A stretch of 64,000 nucleotides of DNA from Chitinophagales bacterium (GTDB lineage: Bacteria > Bacteroidota > Bacteroidia > Chitinophagales > Saprospiraceae), in assembly GCA_013299105.1 (NCBI GenBank), contig JAAFJY010000008.1, forward strand, positions 62,001-126,000, written 5' to 3'. The notes under the pieces were generated by a model that saw nothing but the letters and a program-made list of their open reading frames with translations, had not been told where the DNA came from and ran no database searches. This document shows positions 53,710 to 62,407 of this stretch, piece after piece. The stretch's first letter is position 1. Every line of letters begins with the position of its first letter. The translations under genes were made by a program, and so were the position numbers.

Positions 53710-54504
53710 TTATCGGGTTTGTAAATAATACCTGGACATTCGAATGATCAAAGCATTGGGCAGCAAGCCAGTCAAGCTTTGCGCAATCGGAAAATACCAG
53801 GGGCCTGGAATTACCACCGCTTTACCCGCCTTCATTCCTCGATAAGCATCCAAAGCCACTTTTTCGGGCGTGAGAACCATCCAATTGTCAAATGTATTGG
53901 TACGATCCATACCCGCTGCATGTTGAAAAGCAGTATTTTTGACTGGTGGCGGGCACACTGCTGTAACCCTAACAGCTGAACCTTTTTCTCTCAATTCGTA
54001 AGCAATTGCCTGGCTGAATTGGTACACAAAAGCTTTGCTGGCTCCGTAAGTTTGCAGAAATGGGTTGGGCTGGAAGGCTGAGACAGAAGACAGGTTCATG
54101 ATTCGCCCCTGGTTGTTGGCGAACATGTCTTTTAAAAACAAACGGGTCAGGCGGTAAAGAGTTATTACATGCAAATCAAGCATGGCAGTGTCTTGTTCTA
54201 GGTCAATGTCATTGATGAACCCGTAGGTGCCAAAACCAGCATTGTTGACCAATATTTCAACTGTTCCCACTTTTTGTTCGGCCCAATTGTACACCTGTTC
54301 AGCACTGGTTCTTAGCGACAAATCCAGAGCCAAAGTATGTACCATGAGTCCTGCAAATAATTTTTCCAGGCCAGCCTTGGCTTGGGCCAACTCGTAGTCT
54401 GGTTTGGCAACAATGAGCAAGCCATATCCTTCAGCAGCCAATAACTTACTGATTTCTAAGCCAATACCCGAAGACCCCCCCGTTACCAGTGCATATTTTT
54501 GCAT
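53710..54504 (-). CDS. Short-chain dehydrogenase/reductase
   Basis: A 264-residue classical SDR: TGGSSGIG (residues 8-15), NNAGFGTYGF, catalytic S in LSSVSAFQ, and YGASKAF, so the S-Y-K set is complete. It should use NAD(P)H; the C-terminal CPPPVKNTAF and the VLTPEKVALDAYRGM region resemble SDR proteins that act on lipid-type substrates. It is followed by a membrane protein gene 10 bp downstream and is divergent from the lysoplasmalogenase gene. Substrate unknown. Confidence 0.87.
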   Translation of the reverse strand: MQKYALVTGGSSGIGLEISKLLAAEGYGLLIVAKPDYELAQAKAGLEKLFAGLMVHTLALDLSLRTSAEQVYNWAEQKVGTVEILVNNAGFGTYGFINDIDLEQDTAMLDLHVITLYRLTRLFLKDMFANNQGRIMNLSSVSAFQPNPFLQTYGASKAFVYQFSQAIAYELREKGSAVRVTAVCPPPVKNTAFQHAAGMDRTNTFDNWMVLTPEKVALDAYRGMKAGKAVVIPGPWYFPIAQSLTGLLPNALIIRMSRYYLQTR

Positions 54505-54590
54505 AAACTAAATTGACAAAACCCTATAAAGAATCTAAGCTAGGTAAAAAAATCGTATCTAGTCATGTAAAATGCATTTATTGTTGAGTT

Positions 54591-55277
54591 ATGGTATCAA
54601 ATATCGAAAAACGAGCCTTGATCTTGTATTTCCTGGCTGCAGGGTTGAACATACGCGCTACCTTGGATTCAGACCTTACCCTGGTATTTTTGAGCAAACC
54701 CCTGCTTTTATCGACACTTTTTTTTGCCTGGAGCAGGATTAGCGTTTTAAGTCCGCGTTTTAAAAATCTCATTGCTGCCGCATTTGCCTTTTCCTGGCTG
54801 GGTGACGTGTTGCTGATGATGATTCCAAGCGCTTGGGGGGGAATTGCACCATTTTTCGTGATGGGTTTGTTAAGTTTCCTGGCAGCCCATTGTTGTTTTA
54901 TTGCTGCATTTGAGCATTGGCGAGCCGGTCGAGCGGGTTTGTTTTCGAAAAAGCCTTGGTTTGCACTGCCCTTGTTGTTGTTTGTGGGATGGATGATTTA
55001 CAGCATTTGGCCCCAAGCAGGTGCTTTGCGCGTTCCGGTTTTGGCATATGGCCTGGTGCTGGCTACCATGTCCTTGAGCGCGCAGAACTTGTGGGGAGTG
55101 ATCCGCAGCAAAGCTTATGCCTGGCTAGTGCCCGGTACGGTTCTATTTGTCGTTTCGGATAGCCTGATCGCTTTGAACAAATTTGGATACCCCGTTTCCA
55201 ACGCGTCCTTTTTGATCATGGGCACTTACATCCTGGCGCAGTATTTGATTTATGAGGGGGTGAAACAGTACGAATAG
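54591..55277 (+). CDS. Lysoplasmalogenase-like YhhN/TMEM86 family membrane protein
   Basis: A 228-residue protein with about seven or eight membrane segments. Conserved segments SWLGDVLLMM and FVVSDSLIALNKFGYP match the YhhN family. In animals relatives hydrolyse the vinyl ether bond of lysoplasmalogens; in bacteria the role is less clear. It is convergent with the membrane protein at 55279-55749, with only a 1-bp gap, and divergent from the SDR gene 86 bp upstream. Confidence 0.82.
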   Translation: MVSNIEKRALILYFLAAGLNIRATLDSDLTLVFLSKPLLLSTLFFAWSRISVLSPRFKNLIAAAFAFSWLGDVLLMMIPSAWGGIAPFFVMGLLSFLAAHCCFIAAFEHWRAGRAGLFSKKPWFALPLLLFVGWMIYSIWPQAGALRVPVLAYGLVLATMSLSAQNLWGVIRSKAYAWLVPGTVLFVVSDSLIALNKFGYPVSNASFLIMGTYILAQYLIYEGVKQYE

Positions 55278-55278
55278 A

Positions 55279-55749
55279 TCAAGCCTTGCCCAAATTCCGG
55301 TACCGCCATACCGAAATGATCAATCGAAAAGGCAAAACGATCAAACTAATGATGCTGCCTACCCCAAAAAGCAACATCACTGACCGGGTGTACTGCAGCA
55401 TGGCGTACATGGTTTTTTGCGGCAACAAACCTACGATGTACTCTGGCTCAGAATTGTCCAGGATAACCTGATAGCGATTTAGTTCCTGGATAAACATGAA
55501 AATGACCGGAATAACCACAAAGACCAAGGCGATTTTAAGGACCTGCAACTTGGCCAAAAAAGTGGTTTTCAACAAAAAAATGTACCGCGTAATGGTAACA
55601 AAAACAAAGATGAACAGGATACTCAAGTTCCAAAACCGATAGTCATCAATGTAAAAATAAATGGGTGCCATGATGAGGACTGCAATTAAGAAAGTCAAAA
55701 GCCACCAGAGCAATTCCAGTTTTAATATTTGTGCGTTGCTTGTTTCCAT
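55279..55749 (-). CDS. Membrane protein of unknown function
   Basis: A 156-residue protein with four hydrophobic segments, from the ATG at 55749 (METSNAQILK), preceded by a clean TACCTTTG box on the minus strand. Between segments 3 and 4 a soluble loop has ILDNSEPEYIVGLLPQKTMY. The C-terminus is basic. No domain recognised. Confidence 0.7.
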   Translation of the reverse strand: METSNAQILKLELLWWLLTFLIAVLIMAPIYFYIDDYRFWNLSILFIFVFVTITRYIFLLKTTFLAKLQVLKIALVFVVIPVIFMFIQELNRYQVILDNSEPEYIVGLLPQKTMYAMLQYTRSVMLLFGVGSIISLIVLPFRLIISVWRYRNLGKA

Positions 55750-55790
55750 GTTTTGCAAATTGCGGGGCAAAAAGGTCCGCAAAATTTCCG

Positions 55791-55798
55791 CAAAGGTA
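55791..55798 (-). promoter_or_regulatory. Candidate -7 box for the membrane protein at 55279
   Basis: The minus strand reads TACCTTTG, an exact TAnnTTTG match, 41 bp ahead of the ATG at 55749. Confidence 0.45.
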
Positions 55799-55802
55799 TA
55801 AC

Positions 55803-55835
55803 AGGCCGCTACCTTTTTCTGAAAAATAGCGGCCT
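55803..55835. terminator. Hairpin behind the T9SS metalloprotease gene
   Basis: AGGCCGCTA (55803-55811) pairs with TAGCGGCCT (55827-55835). ATTTTT follows on the plus strand. It lies between the stop codon of the minus-strand metalloprotease gene (55874) and the promoter of the next minus-strand gene, so it probably insulates the two. Confidence 0.55.
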
Positions 55836-55873
55836 ATTTTTGGCAAAAACAACAGTTCAGAACTGTTAGAGCA

Positions 55874-57247
55874 CTATTGCTTGACCAACTTGGTGGTATA
55901 TTGGTAGCGTTCATTGCGCACTTGAAGGCTGTAAAAGCCTGGACTTAGGTCGGACATATCCAATTCAAGTTTGCCCGATAAAGGCATTTTCCCGAAATTG
56001 ACAACTCTACCGTGCAAATCACGCAGAAAATATTGGTATGCTTCATTACCAGGCAGTGCTTCATGAGCTTGCAGCAGCACCCTGTCTTGCACTGGATTTG
56101 GGAATAAATTGAACTGAGCCGTGGGCAAGTCAATCACAGGGGTAGCCCCCAATAATTTCGCGGTGACCTGTGAGCGGCCCCAGGTTGCGGTTTTCCAGTC
56201 ATTGGGCAGGTCAGCAGCCAATTTGCGAATGAGTGTCAAGTCAGTTGCATCCATTGCTTCGTCCTTGCCTTTGATGACAACCAAAAGTACTTTGATGTCT
56301 TTCATTTTGGGGTCCAGGCTGGGAATGCGCCTGCCATCGCCTTCATAGCGGCCATCATTGGCGAGTTTCAGGGCCGCGATAAAGTCGTCCAATTTAATGG
56401 TGTGTTGCGCAGTCGGTTTGTTGTTTTCGTAGATGGTGTAATTGATTTTGGAAGCCTCCATATAGTCCATCAAACCCATCGTGTACAAGTCGTAAGCATT
56501 GAATTTGGGGTCAGTAGCCCCAGAATACATGATTCCCGGCCAGGTTCCATTGGCGTCTTTGGTCCAGTTCCAAGACCAGTGGGCGCAGCAGCCAGATAGC
56601 CAGGTGATGGGGTGCTTACTGGCATCCCAGGTAGCGGGGCCGACACTGGCATTGGCAGTAAGTTGTACCCCAAAATAATGCCCCATTTCATGAAAAGCGG
56701 TCAAAGTACTGTTGTAGTTGGGAGGGAACTCTATGTTTTTGGTCAAAAAGGCCAGGTCGTTCATGTGCGGTGCGGAGCGCAGTTTAGTCCAACCTGCATG
56801 CGCAGTAGAAGTAGTAGTGTATTGCGAATTGTTTTGACCGATATTTCTGGCAGGCACAAACATGCGCCCGCCAGAATGAATCCAACCTGGGAGTTCACGC
56901 AGTGAGTACATCAACACAAAATCGTATTCGGAAGCAGTGACCGCCTTCCTCAATTGTGGCATGATCGTATTGAGGTCAAACACCCCCGGTTGTACCCGCA
57001 TGTTGGGGTATTTGACCGCATCGTGGGTGGGGTGTACGTCATACACCGAGGGGTACTCCATCACCACCGCGATGTTGTCGATGTAAGAGATTTTGGCTTC
57101 GGGAGCACCCGATCGCAACTGGCTATGGAAAACGTGCTGATTAGGGTCAAAATAGTCGTTGGCGCAAAAGGGAGTGTGGACATGCTGGGCGGCGGCAAAG
57201 AGTAGCTGACCAAGCAGTACAAAAGTCAAAATGGTTCTTTTTCTCAT
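55874..57247 (-). CDS. Secreted HExxH zinc metalloprotease-like protein with T9SS tail
   Basis: A 457-residue protein with a signal peptide ending near FAAA. The motif HEMGHYFG (H186, E187, H190) in AFHEMGHYFG is a zinc-metallopeptidase signature. The third zinc ligand at the usual spacing is not obvious. Several histidines, tryptophans and a CC pair (WLSGCCAHWSWNW) follow. The last 80 residues (FNLFPNPVQDRVLLQ to GFYSLQVRNERYQYTT) form a T9SS type A sorting domain, so it is probably exported and cell-surface exposed. Substrate unknown. No inhibitor or chaperone gene adjoins it. Confidence 0.85.
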   Translation of the reverse strand: MRKRTILTFVLLGQLLFAAAQHVHTPFCANDYFDPNQHVFHSQLRSGAPEAKISYIDNIAVVMEYPSVYDVHPTHDAVKYPNMRVQPGVFDLNTIMPQLRKAVTASEYDFVLMYSLRELPGWIHSGGRMFVPARNIGQNNSQYTTTSTAHAGWTKLRSAPHMNDLAFLTKNIEFPPNYNSTLTAFHEMGHYFGVQLTANASVGPATWDASKHPITWLSGCCAHWSWNWTKDANGTWPGIMYSGATDPKFNAYDLYTMGLMDYMEASKINYTIYENNKPTAQHTIKLDDFIAALKLANDGRYEGDGRRIPSLDPKMKDIKVLLVVIKGKDEAMDATDLTLIRKLAADLPNDWKTATWGRSQVTAKLLGATPVIDLPTAQFNLFPNPVQDRVLLQAHEALPGNEAYQYFLRDLHGRVVNFGKMPLSGKLELDMSDLSPGFYSLQVRNERYQYTTKLVKQ

Positions 57248-57509
57248 CGGAATGAAGGTTTGTTAGGTGTAAATAGGCAAAAAGAGTGTGTTTCGAGCAC
57301 TACTCTGATCATGTATTCCGATGTCTGGCTTGAAGACCAGTGCAAAATCTAAAAACCACCTGCACTGTCGAGATCAAAAATACACCCTTTTCTGTTCATT
57401 ATCAATAGTTTATTGGAGAAAAACGTCAGTTTATGCAAAATAACATGGTTTAAAGGGAATGGTTTGTACCTTGATTTTAGCTTCATAACTGCGTTGCACC
57501 CCAATCCAC

Positions 57510-58751
57510 TCACTCAAACAATTTATACCAACTCCGCGCATATAAATTTTCAGATAAGAGCAATTCATCATGAACTCCTTGTACGCCAATCGTCCCTTGC
57601 TCAATGACGTAAATGCGGTCCATTTTTCTAGCAATATTTGAGTGGTGCGTAAACAAAACCACTATACAATTTGGTTTGATTTTTTGCAAAAGTTGGAGCA
57701 TAAACGCTTCTGTATTGTTGTCCAACGCGGAGGTGGGTTCATCCAATAGAAGCAACCTGGGCTGGTGAACAAGTGCTCGTGCAAGCCCGATGATTTGTTT
57801 TTGGCCTCCAGAAATCGCCAAGCCCGATTCACCAAGCATGGTAGCGTATCCATTGGGAAATTGTTGAAAGAAAACATCAAATCCAAAATGACTAAAGAAG
57901 TGTTCAACTTGCTGAGCGTCCTGAATTTCTTCACCCAAGAGGATATTGTCAATCAAAGATGCATTGAATATTTTGGTTTCCTGTGAAACCACACCAATCA
58001 AGGACCGCCAGTTATTAAGACCAATTTGATCCAGATTTGTACCATTCACCAATATTTCTCCACTTTCGATGGCGAAAAACTTTTGTAAGATGTACATCAA
58101 CGTACTTTTTCCACAGCCATTTTCACCGATGAATGCAACACTTTCTCCTTTTACAACCTTGAAGGAGAAGTTTTTGAGCAAAGCCGATTTGCCTGGAAAC
58201 CTGAACAGCAAATCTTTAACCTCAAGCGTTTCGATGTCCAGAATCTGCTCATCCGCCTCTTTTTTTGGGGGTCCTGATTCGTGCTCGATGGCAGTAAATT
58301 CAAACATCCGATCAAAAGCGATCTTGGCTTCTTCAATGCCGATGAGAATTTGTGAAAAACTGACCGTAGCGTTGGTTACCATCCCTGTCAGTTGCAAAAT
58401 GGCAATCAGGGTACCCGCAGTCATATGACCATTGAGCATTAGGTAGGCACACCAACTCAACACGATTATCAGGGTTAAGCTGCTTAGTATGTCTATTTTG
58501 ATCTTGAAGTTCGTGTTCAAAATGGCAAGGTTATAGCCTACTTGATGCAGTTGTTGATAGATCCCTCGGGTCATTTGAAAAAATACACTTTGCTTGTTTT
58601 TTCGCTTGATTTCATCCATTCCTTGCATGGTGTCGATGAACTGACTTTCGTTCATGCCATTCAGATTCATCGTCTCATACTGAGCTTTGATGAGTTTAGG
58701 CTTATATACATGAAACAGAAAATAAAACATCGGAAACCACAGTAAACTCAC
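57510..58751 (-). CDS. C39-peptidase ABC exporter, C-terminal part (membrane half and ATPase)
   Basis: A 413-residue frame with two or more membrane helices and a full ABC ATPase: Walker A GENGCGKST (209-217), Q-loop VVSQETKIF, signature ISGGQKQI (313-320), Walker B LLLLDE (333-338), and an H-loop in LFTHH. It starts with GTG inside a membrane helix, so it is not a natural N-terminus. It is the C-terminal part of the exporter whose first part is 58748-59686. The two frames overlap by 4 bp. Adding one T in the T6 run on the minus strand (A-run 58772-58777) would join them as a 725-residue protein. It should couple ATP hydrolysis to export of a peptide. Confidence 0.85.
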   Translation of the reverse strand: MSLLWFPMFYFLFHVYKPKLIKAQYETMNLNGMNESQFIDTMQGMDEIKRKNKQSVFFQMTRGIYQQLHQVGYNLAILNTNFKIKIDILSSLTLIIVLSWCAYLMLNGHMTAGTLIAILQLTGMVTNATVSFSQILIGIEEAKIAFDRMFEFTAIEHESGPPKKEADEQILDIETLEVKDLLFRFPGKSALLKNFSFKVVKGESVAFIGENGCGKSTLMYILQKFFAIESGEILVNGTNLDQIGLNNWRSLIGVVSQETKIFNASLIDNILLGEEIQDAQQVEHFFSHFGFDVFFQQFPNGYATMLGESGLAISGGQKQIIGLARALVHQPRLLLLDEPTSALDNNTEAFMLQLLQKIKPNCIVVLFTHHSNIARKMDRIYVIEQGTIGVQGVHDELLLSENLYARSWYKLFE

Positions 58752-59686
58752 CAGGCCGATTTGCCAATTGTAAAAAAGATGGCAAAAATGGCCACCAAAC
58801 CCACCAAAATGTCAATAGAAGCCTGACTGATCAGCGTTGAAATAGTACGCTGAATCCTTTGAGTATCGTTCATCCTCGCAATCAAATCCCCTACCTTGCG
58901 ATTAAGAAAAAAGGATTTAGGCAAGTTGAGCAACCTTGAAAAGAAAAAATCCAGGGTCCTGATGTTGAAATCGCGCCCTTGCCGCACCAGCATCAATGAC
59001 CTGGTATAGGCAAACAAAGCCTTGATCGAGAACAAGAAAAAAAGTACAAACAATGCGACGAATACCTTGCTAAAATCCTTGGATGGAATGATTTTATCGA
59101 GCAATCGCTGTGAAAAGATTGCCGTTGAAATACTCAATATTGCGATCAACACCCCAAAGGAGAAGAAAAATAACAATAAATTTTTGTCTTCTAAAATCAA
59201 GGTTCTGAACCACCTTACTTTTTTGCTACCCAAGTTCTCCTTTTTCAAGAGGGCCTCGTTGGGTTTCAACAGCAATAAGGTCTTTGAAAGCCAAATCGAG
59301 CTTAAATCTTGTGGGCTGATCAACCTTACACTAGCCTCGGCTGGATCGCCAATTAAAAACTTTCCAGTACCTGAATCAAATCCGTAAGAAACCAGAAAAT
59401 GGGCCTGGTTGTTTTCTTTGGATACATGCAAAATGCCAATGTCAGCACAAGCCTTCAAGTGTTCCACATCCGATTCGTATCCTTCTGCATTCAACCCAAG
59501 TTGTGCACTTGCTTGGTAAAGCCCAAGCAATGAGGTACCCTGCGTATTGGTACCCGATAGATTTCGGATGGCTTCAATGGTTGCATCCGACTGGAAGTAA
59601 CGCAATACACTTTTTACACAGGCTGGCCCACAATCACTGCTGTCTCTTTGTTTTACGTGATATTTTTGGATGTTTTTCAGGTTCAT
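58748..59686 (-). CDS. C39-peptidase ABC exporter, N-terminal part (peptidase and first membrane helices)
   Basis: A 312-residue frame. The C39 cysteine peptidase domain spans residues 1-130: oxyanion Q13, catalytic C19 in DSSDCGPACVK, H96 in AHFLVSYGF and D114 in IGDPAE are all seen. Such domains cut leader peptides after a double glycine. Membrane helices follow from about residue 165. The frame stops at TGA after FFTIGKSAW; with one extra T in the preceding T-run it continues as FFYNWQIGLV into the ABC half. So the gene is either broken, uses slippage at the homopolymer, or carries a sequencing error. It is the last gene of the operon with glycosyltransferase and thioredoxin-like genes. 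Confidence 0.85.
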   Translation of the reverse strand: MNLKNIQKYHVKQRDSSDCGPACVKSVLRYFQSDATIEAIRNLSGTNTQGTSLLGLYQASAQLGLNAEGYESDVEHLKACADIGILHVSKENNQAHFLVSYGFDSGTGKFLIGDPAEASVRLISPQDLSSIWLSKTLLLLKPNEALLKKENLGSKKVRWFRTLILEDKNLLLFFFSFGVLIAILSISTAIFSQRLLDKIIPSKDFSKVFVALFVLFFLFSIKALFAYTRSLMLVRQGRDFNIRTLDFFFSRLLNLPKSFFLNRKVGDLIARMNDTQRIQRTISTLISQASIDILVGLVAIFAIFFTIGKSAW

Positions 59687-59716
59687 TGGTTTCGTTTTAT
59701 GGTTATGTCAAATAGG

Positions 59717-61051
59717 CTATCTGCCCCCCAAAGATCGGAGCAAGGGGATGACCTCGACCCGCTGCTCCTCTTGTACCATTTTAGCTTTCAAGGCTTTGAT
59801 GTTTTGTTTGAATGCAGGTTCTGTGAGCAAGCTTTTGATTTTGCCATCCAGCTCTTTTGTGCTGGCCCTATTCACATTCGCCCGCAAGCCAATATTATGG
59901 TAAACAATCCTTGCAGCATTGCCATTTTGATCCCATCGGGCATTCAAGGGCAGGGCCAGCATGGGGACTTCATTGTGGATACATTCATACACCGAGTTCG
60001 CCCCAGCATGGGTAATCATCAAGTCGAACAAGGGAAGCGATTTTACCTGGGCGATGGTTTCGTAAACGAGGATGTTTTGCCCCTGGCTTTCTTTGAGTTC
60101 CCTGTGAAATGAATTGGAAGCAATGACGAGGCACCATTCGGGGCGATTTTGAAAAAGCTTAACCAATTTCTTCAACACCATGACGCTTCCTTTCTTGTTG
60201 TGGGTAGCGCTCAAAGTGCCTAATGCGCAAAAAACAAGTTTAGAGAAATTTCCTTTTTCCTTCACCAAGACAAGCTGGTCGTGGATTTCGAGTTCATTTT
60301 GAGCGAAGTTTGGCTGCGGATTGTATTGAATGGCCAGGTAATGCTGCTCAACTTTTGGTTTGCTGCGCGGAAAATCAAAGGACTGGTAGCCGAGAATAAG
60401 CTCTGGTATGTTTTTTATCCCTGGGTGAAAACACTTGTTGTACCAAATCGCGTCCTTGGTGCTGTATCCATTTTTTTGGGCAAATCTTTTGGCGGTAATC
60501 CAAGAATCTTGCCAAAAAGTATGAAATGGACGCAGCGCTTTTTCAATATTTATCCTAATCCATGCCATCGAAATGACCAATTGGTTGAAAATTGAGCCCT
60601 CATAAAGCAAGCTTGAATTCAGGGGCGGCAGTTTTTGGTCTCTGTAATTGTTCATTTGCGTGTTGAACAGCACCATTTTAGACTGAAAAGACGGTAGGGC
60701 AAAATAGAAACGCGACAAAAAACTGTCGATGAGCACAAGATCAGGATTGTAGGCCACTATCTGTTGTTCCAAATGCTGGATTTGGTTTGCAAAAATCTTG
60801 TAGTTTTTGTCTGATAACCAATCTCCAAAAAGATCCAGCATTGATTCATGGAAACCATGCTCTCTTTCAAGTTCCTTATTTTGGAAAAGAAAACCAGTGC
60901 TTGAAACACTGGTCTGTTTGCTGATGAAATAAGAGCCGTCTTTCTCAGAAACAAAGGCCAATTCCAAATTCGCTGCATTGCAAATGTGCAAGAGAGGCTG
61001 ACAGGCAACAGTATGTCCGCTGGCAGATGGTATCCAGAATAGCATTTTCAT
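59717..61051 (-). CDS. GT1-type (MGT/UGT-like) glycosyltransferase
   Basis: A 444-residue protein of the GT-B fold. The C-terminal nucleotide-sugar segment is clear: DLMITHAGANSVYECIHN followed by PMLALPLNARWDQNGNAARI (residues 343-382), the MGT/UGT donor-binding pattern. The N-terminus begins MKMLFWIPSASGH, like macrolide or lipid glycosyltransferases. It should transfer a sugar to an acceptor, which could be a peptide, lipid or small molecule. It starts 3 bp behind the thioredoxin-like gene and ends 30 bp before the exporter gene. It is unrelated to the GT2 type (SunS) of known glycocin systems. Confidence 0.87.
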   Translation of the reverse strand: MKMLFWIPSASGHTVACQPLLHICNAANLELAFVSEKDGSYFISKQTSVSSTGFLFQNKELEREHGFHESMLDLFGDWLSDKNYKIFANQIQHLEQQIVAYNPDLVLIDSFLSRFYFALPSFQSKMVLFNTQMNNYRDQKLPPLNSSLLYEGSIFNQLVISMAWIRINIEKALRPFHTFWQDSWITAKRFAQKNGYSTKDAIWYNKCFHPGIKNIPELILGYQSFDFPRSKPKVEQHYLAIQYNPQPNFAQNELEIHDQLVLVKEKGNFSKLVFCALGTLSATHNKKGSVMVLKKLVKLFQNRPEWCLVIASNSFHRELKESQGQNILVYETIAQVKSLPLFDLMITHAGANSVYECIHNEVPMLALPLNARWDQNGNAARIVYHNIGLRANVNRASTKELDGKIKSLLTEPAFKQNIKALKAKMVQEEQRVEVIPLLRSLGGR

Positions 61052-61054
61052 CTC

Positions 61055-61576
61055 TCAAAAACGCAGGTCAATGTTATCAATGGATTCATAACCTTCGTAT
61101 ATCTTGTGGATACGACCAGCCTCATCGAAGGTAATGATGGCTGAGGAAGACTTGATTTTTAGCTTTACGTGTACAGAACCATATGGATCGTGCAGAAAGT
61201 TGACGTTCTCCTTGGCTAGAAAATCGTGGTCTTGGTTCTGCAAAAGGGAATAGGCGTCTTTGATGTTAGGTCCGATGAAAATAATCCTTGAATCAGCAAA
61301 GAGGTGAAAATTTTCATGGATTTCCCGGATTGCTGATTGACAAATTTCGCAACCCGGGTTGAACAAAACCATGACTACATTTTTGTCGCTCTTTTCAAAT
61401 TTATAGAGCGTACTGTCTCTTTTGTAAAGTTTGAAATCACTGATAGCCGTATTGCTCCTGGAGCTTTTTCCTTCAGCCAGTTTTTTGCTTTTTGACAGGG
61501 CAAAATACACCGCTACCAGTGGCAAGGCCATGATCAGCAAAAAATAGACGATGCCCAAGCTTCTTTTCTTTTTCAT
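61055..61576 (-). CDS. Membrane-anchored thioredoxin-like protein
   Basis: A 173-residue protein with one N-terminal membrane anchor (residues 8-27) and a thioredoxin-fold domain outside the cytoplasm. The active-site motif is CEIC (C76, C79) in FNPGCEICQS. The C-terminal half has FLHDPYGSVHVKLKIKSSSA and a cis-Pro-like position is not evident. It could reduce, oxidise or isomerise disulfides of an exported peptide or protein. It lies 11 bp behind the membrane protein gene and 3 bp ahead of the glycosyltransferase. Confidence 0.82.
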   Translation of the reverse strand: MKKKRSLGIVYFLLIMALPLVAVYFALSKSKKLAEGKSSRSNTAISDFKLYKRDSTLYKFEKSDKNVVMVLFNPGCEICQSAIREIHENFHLFADSRIIFIGPNIKDAYSLLQNQDHDFLAKENVNFLHDPYGSVHVKLKIKSSSAIITFDEAGRIHKIYEGYESIDNIDLRF

Positions 61577-61587
61577 GCTTGATATTT

Positions 61588-62199
61588 TTAAACCATCATT
61601 AAAGTCATGGCGATTGTGATACTGAAATAGACGATGGCCATTAAAAAAGAGATAATAGCCAATGACCTAGTAGAGATGGTGTCAAATACATAATCACTCA
61701 ATAAAAAAACCACTACAAAAAAGATCAGGTCGAAATAGCTGATAGATGAGAGAATAATCCTGAAGACATCATCGCCTAGCTCAAATGTGTTGGATTCTTG
61801 CTCCAAATAAAACACCCGGTTGAAATCCTTCATCTCACCAAGGGCGAAATCGGCATGGAAAAAAGAAAAATAGATCACCCGGACAATATCTGGCACAAAA
61901 AAAGCGCAGTAGGCAATCAAAATTATTTTCAACAATTTGCGATTGTCAAGGTCAGCCCAGAGGTAGGAAATGCCTTTTAGCAACACAAAGAACATAAAGA
62001 CATATAACAACATGATACCAATGCCTAACATGCAGTTGTATACCATAAAACTACTGAAAGTTACGTTGTTCGTAATATCTTCTTCTTTTAGCATGGGTGC
62101 TCGTAACCAAAAGTATAGAATATACCTGGTACTAAACATTAGTGCTGGAAGGATTAGAAAAAGCCAGTAGCGATTTTTTATTTGAAGAATTGTCTCCAT
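61588..62199 (-). CDS. Polytopic membrane protein of unknown function
   Basis: A 203-residue protein with five or six hydrophobic segments, with long aromatic-rich helices (YVFMFFVLLKG, VRVIYFSFFH, DLIFFVVVFLL). Its charged N-terminus (METILQIKNRYW) suggests a cytoplasmic start. It is the first gene of the operon leading to the thioredoxin-like protein, glycosyltransferase and C39 exporter. It could be an immunity or maturation protein, but nothing in its sequence shows this. Confidence 0.78.
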   Translation of the reverse strand: METILQIKNRYWLFLILPALMFSTRYILYFWLRAPMLKEEDITNNVTFSSFMVYNCMLGIGIMLLYVFMFFVLLKGISYLWADLDNRKLLKIILIAYCAFFVPDIVRVIYFSFFHADFALGEMKDFNRVFYLEQESNTFELGDDVFRIILSSISYFDLIFFVVVFLLSDYVFDTISTRSLAIISFLMAIVYFSITIAMTLMMV

Positions 62200-62407
62200 G
62201 CGTATCTTTGTATTAGTTGAAAAATAACTTCACTGTATTATGGCACCAGTGCCGTTAAAATCGTGGGTAGTGCAACAGATGTAAGGCTAGCTCATTGGAT
62301 TTGTTAGGCTATTTCAAGGCGATTAGAGCTAATCAGCATTACATTTGGATGACTACCAAATCGTGAACTTAGTTTTTGATTGTTACTTAGTTTACTACTT
62401 TTTTTAT

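Noticed and set aside
57413-57607. A 64-codon plus-strand frame behind the exporter, considered as a precursor peptide
   Set aside because: It overlaps the end of the ABC gene on the opposite strand and has no leader or GG motif.
62200-62407. Possible leader peptide gene for the C39 exporter in the gap before the operon
   Set aside because: Reading all three minus-strand frames gives only very short frames (about 10 codons) and no double-glycine leader.
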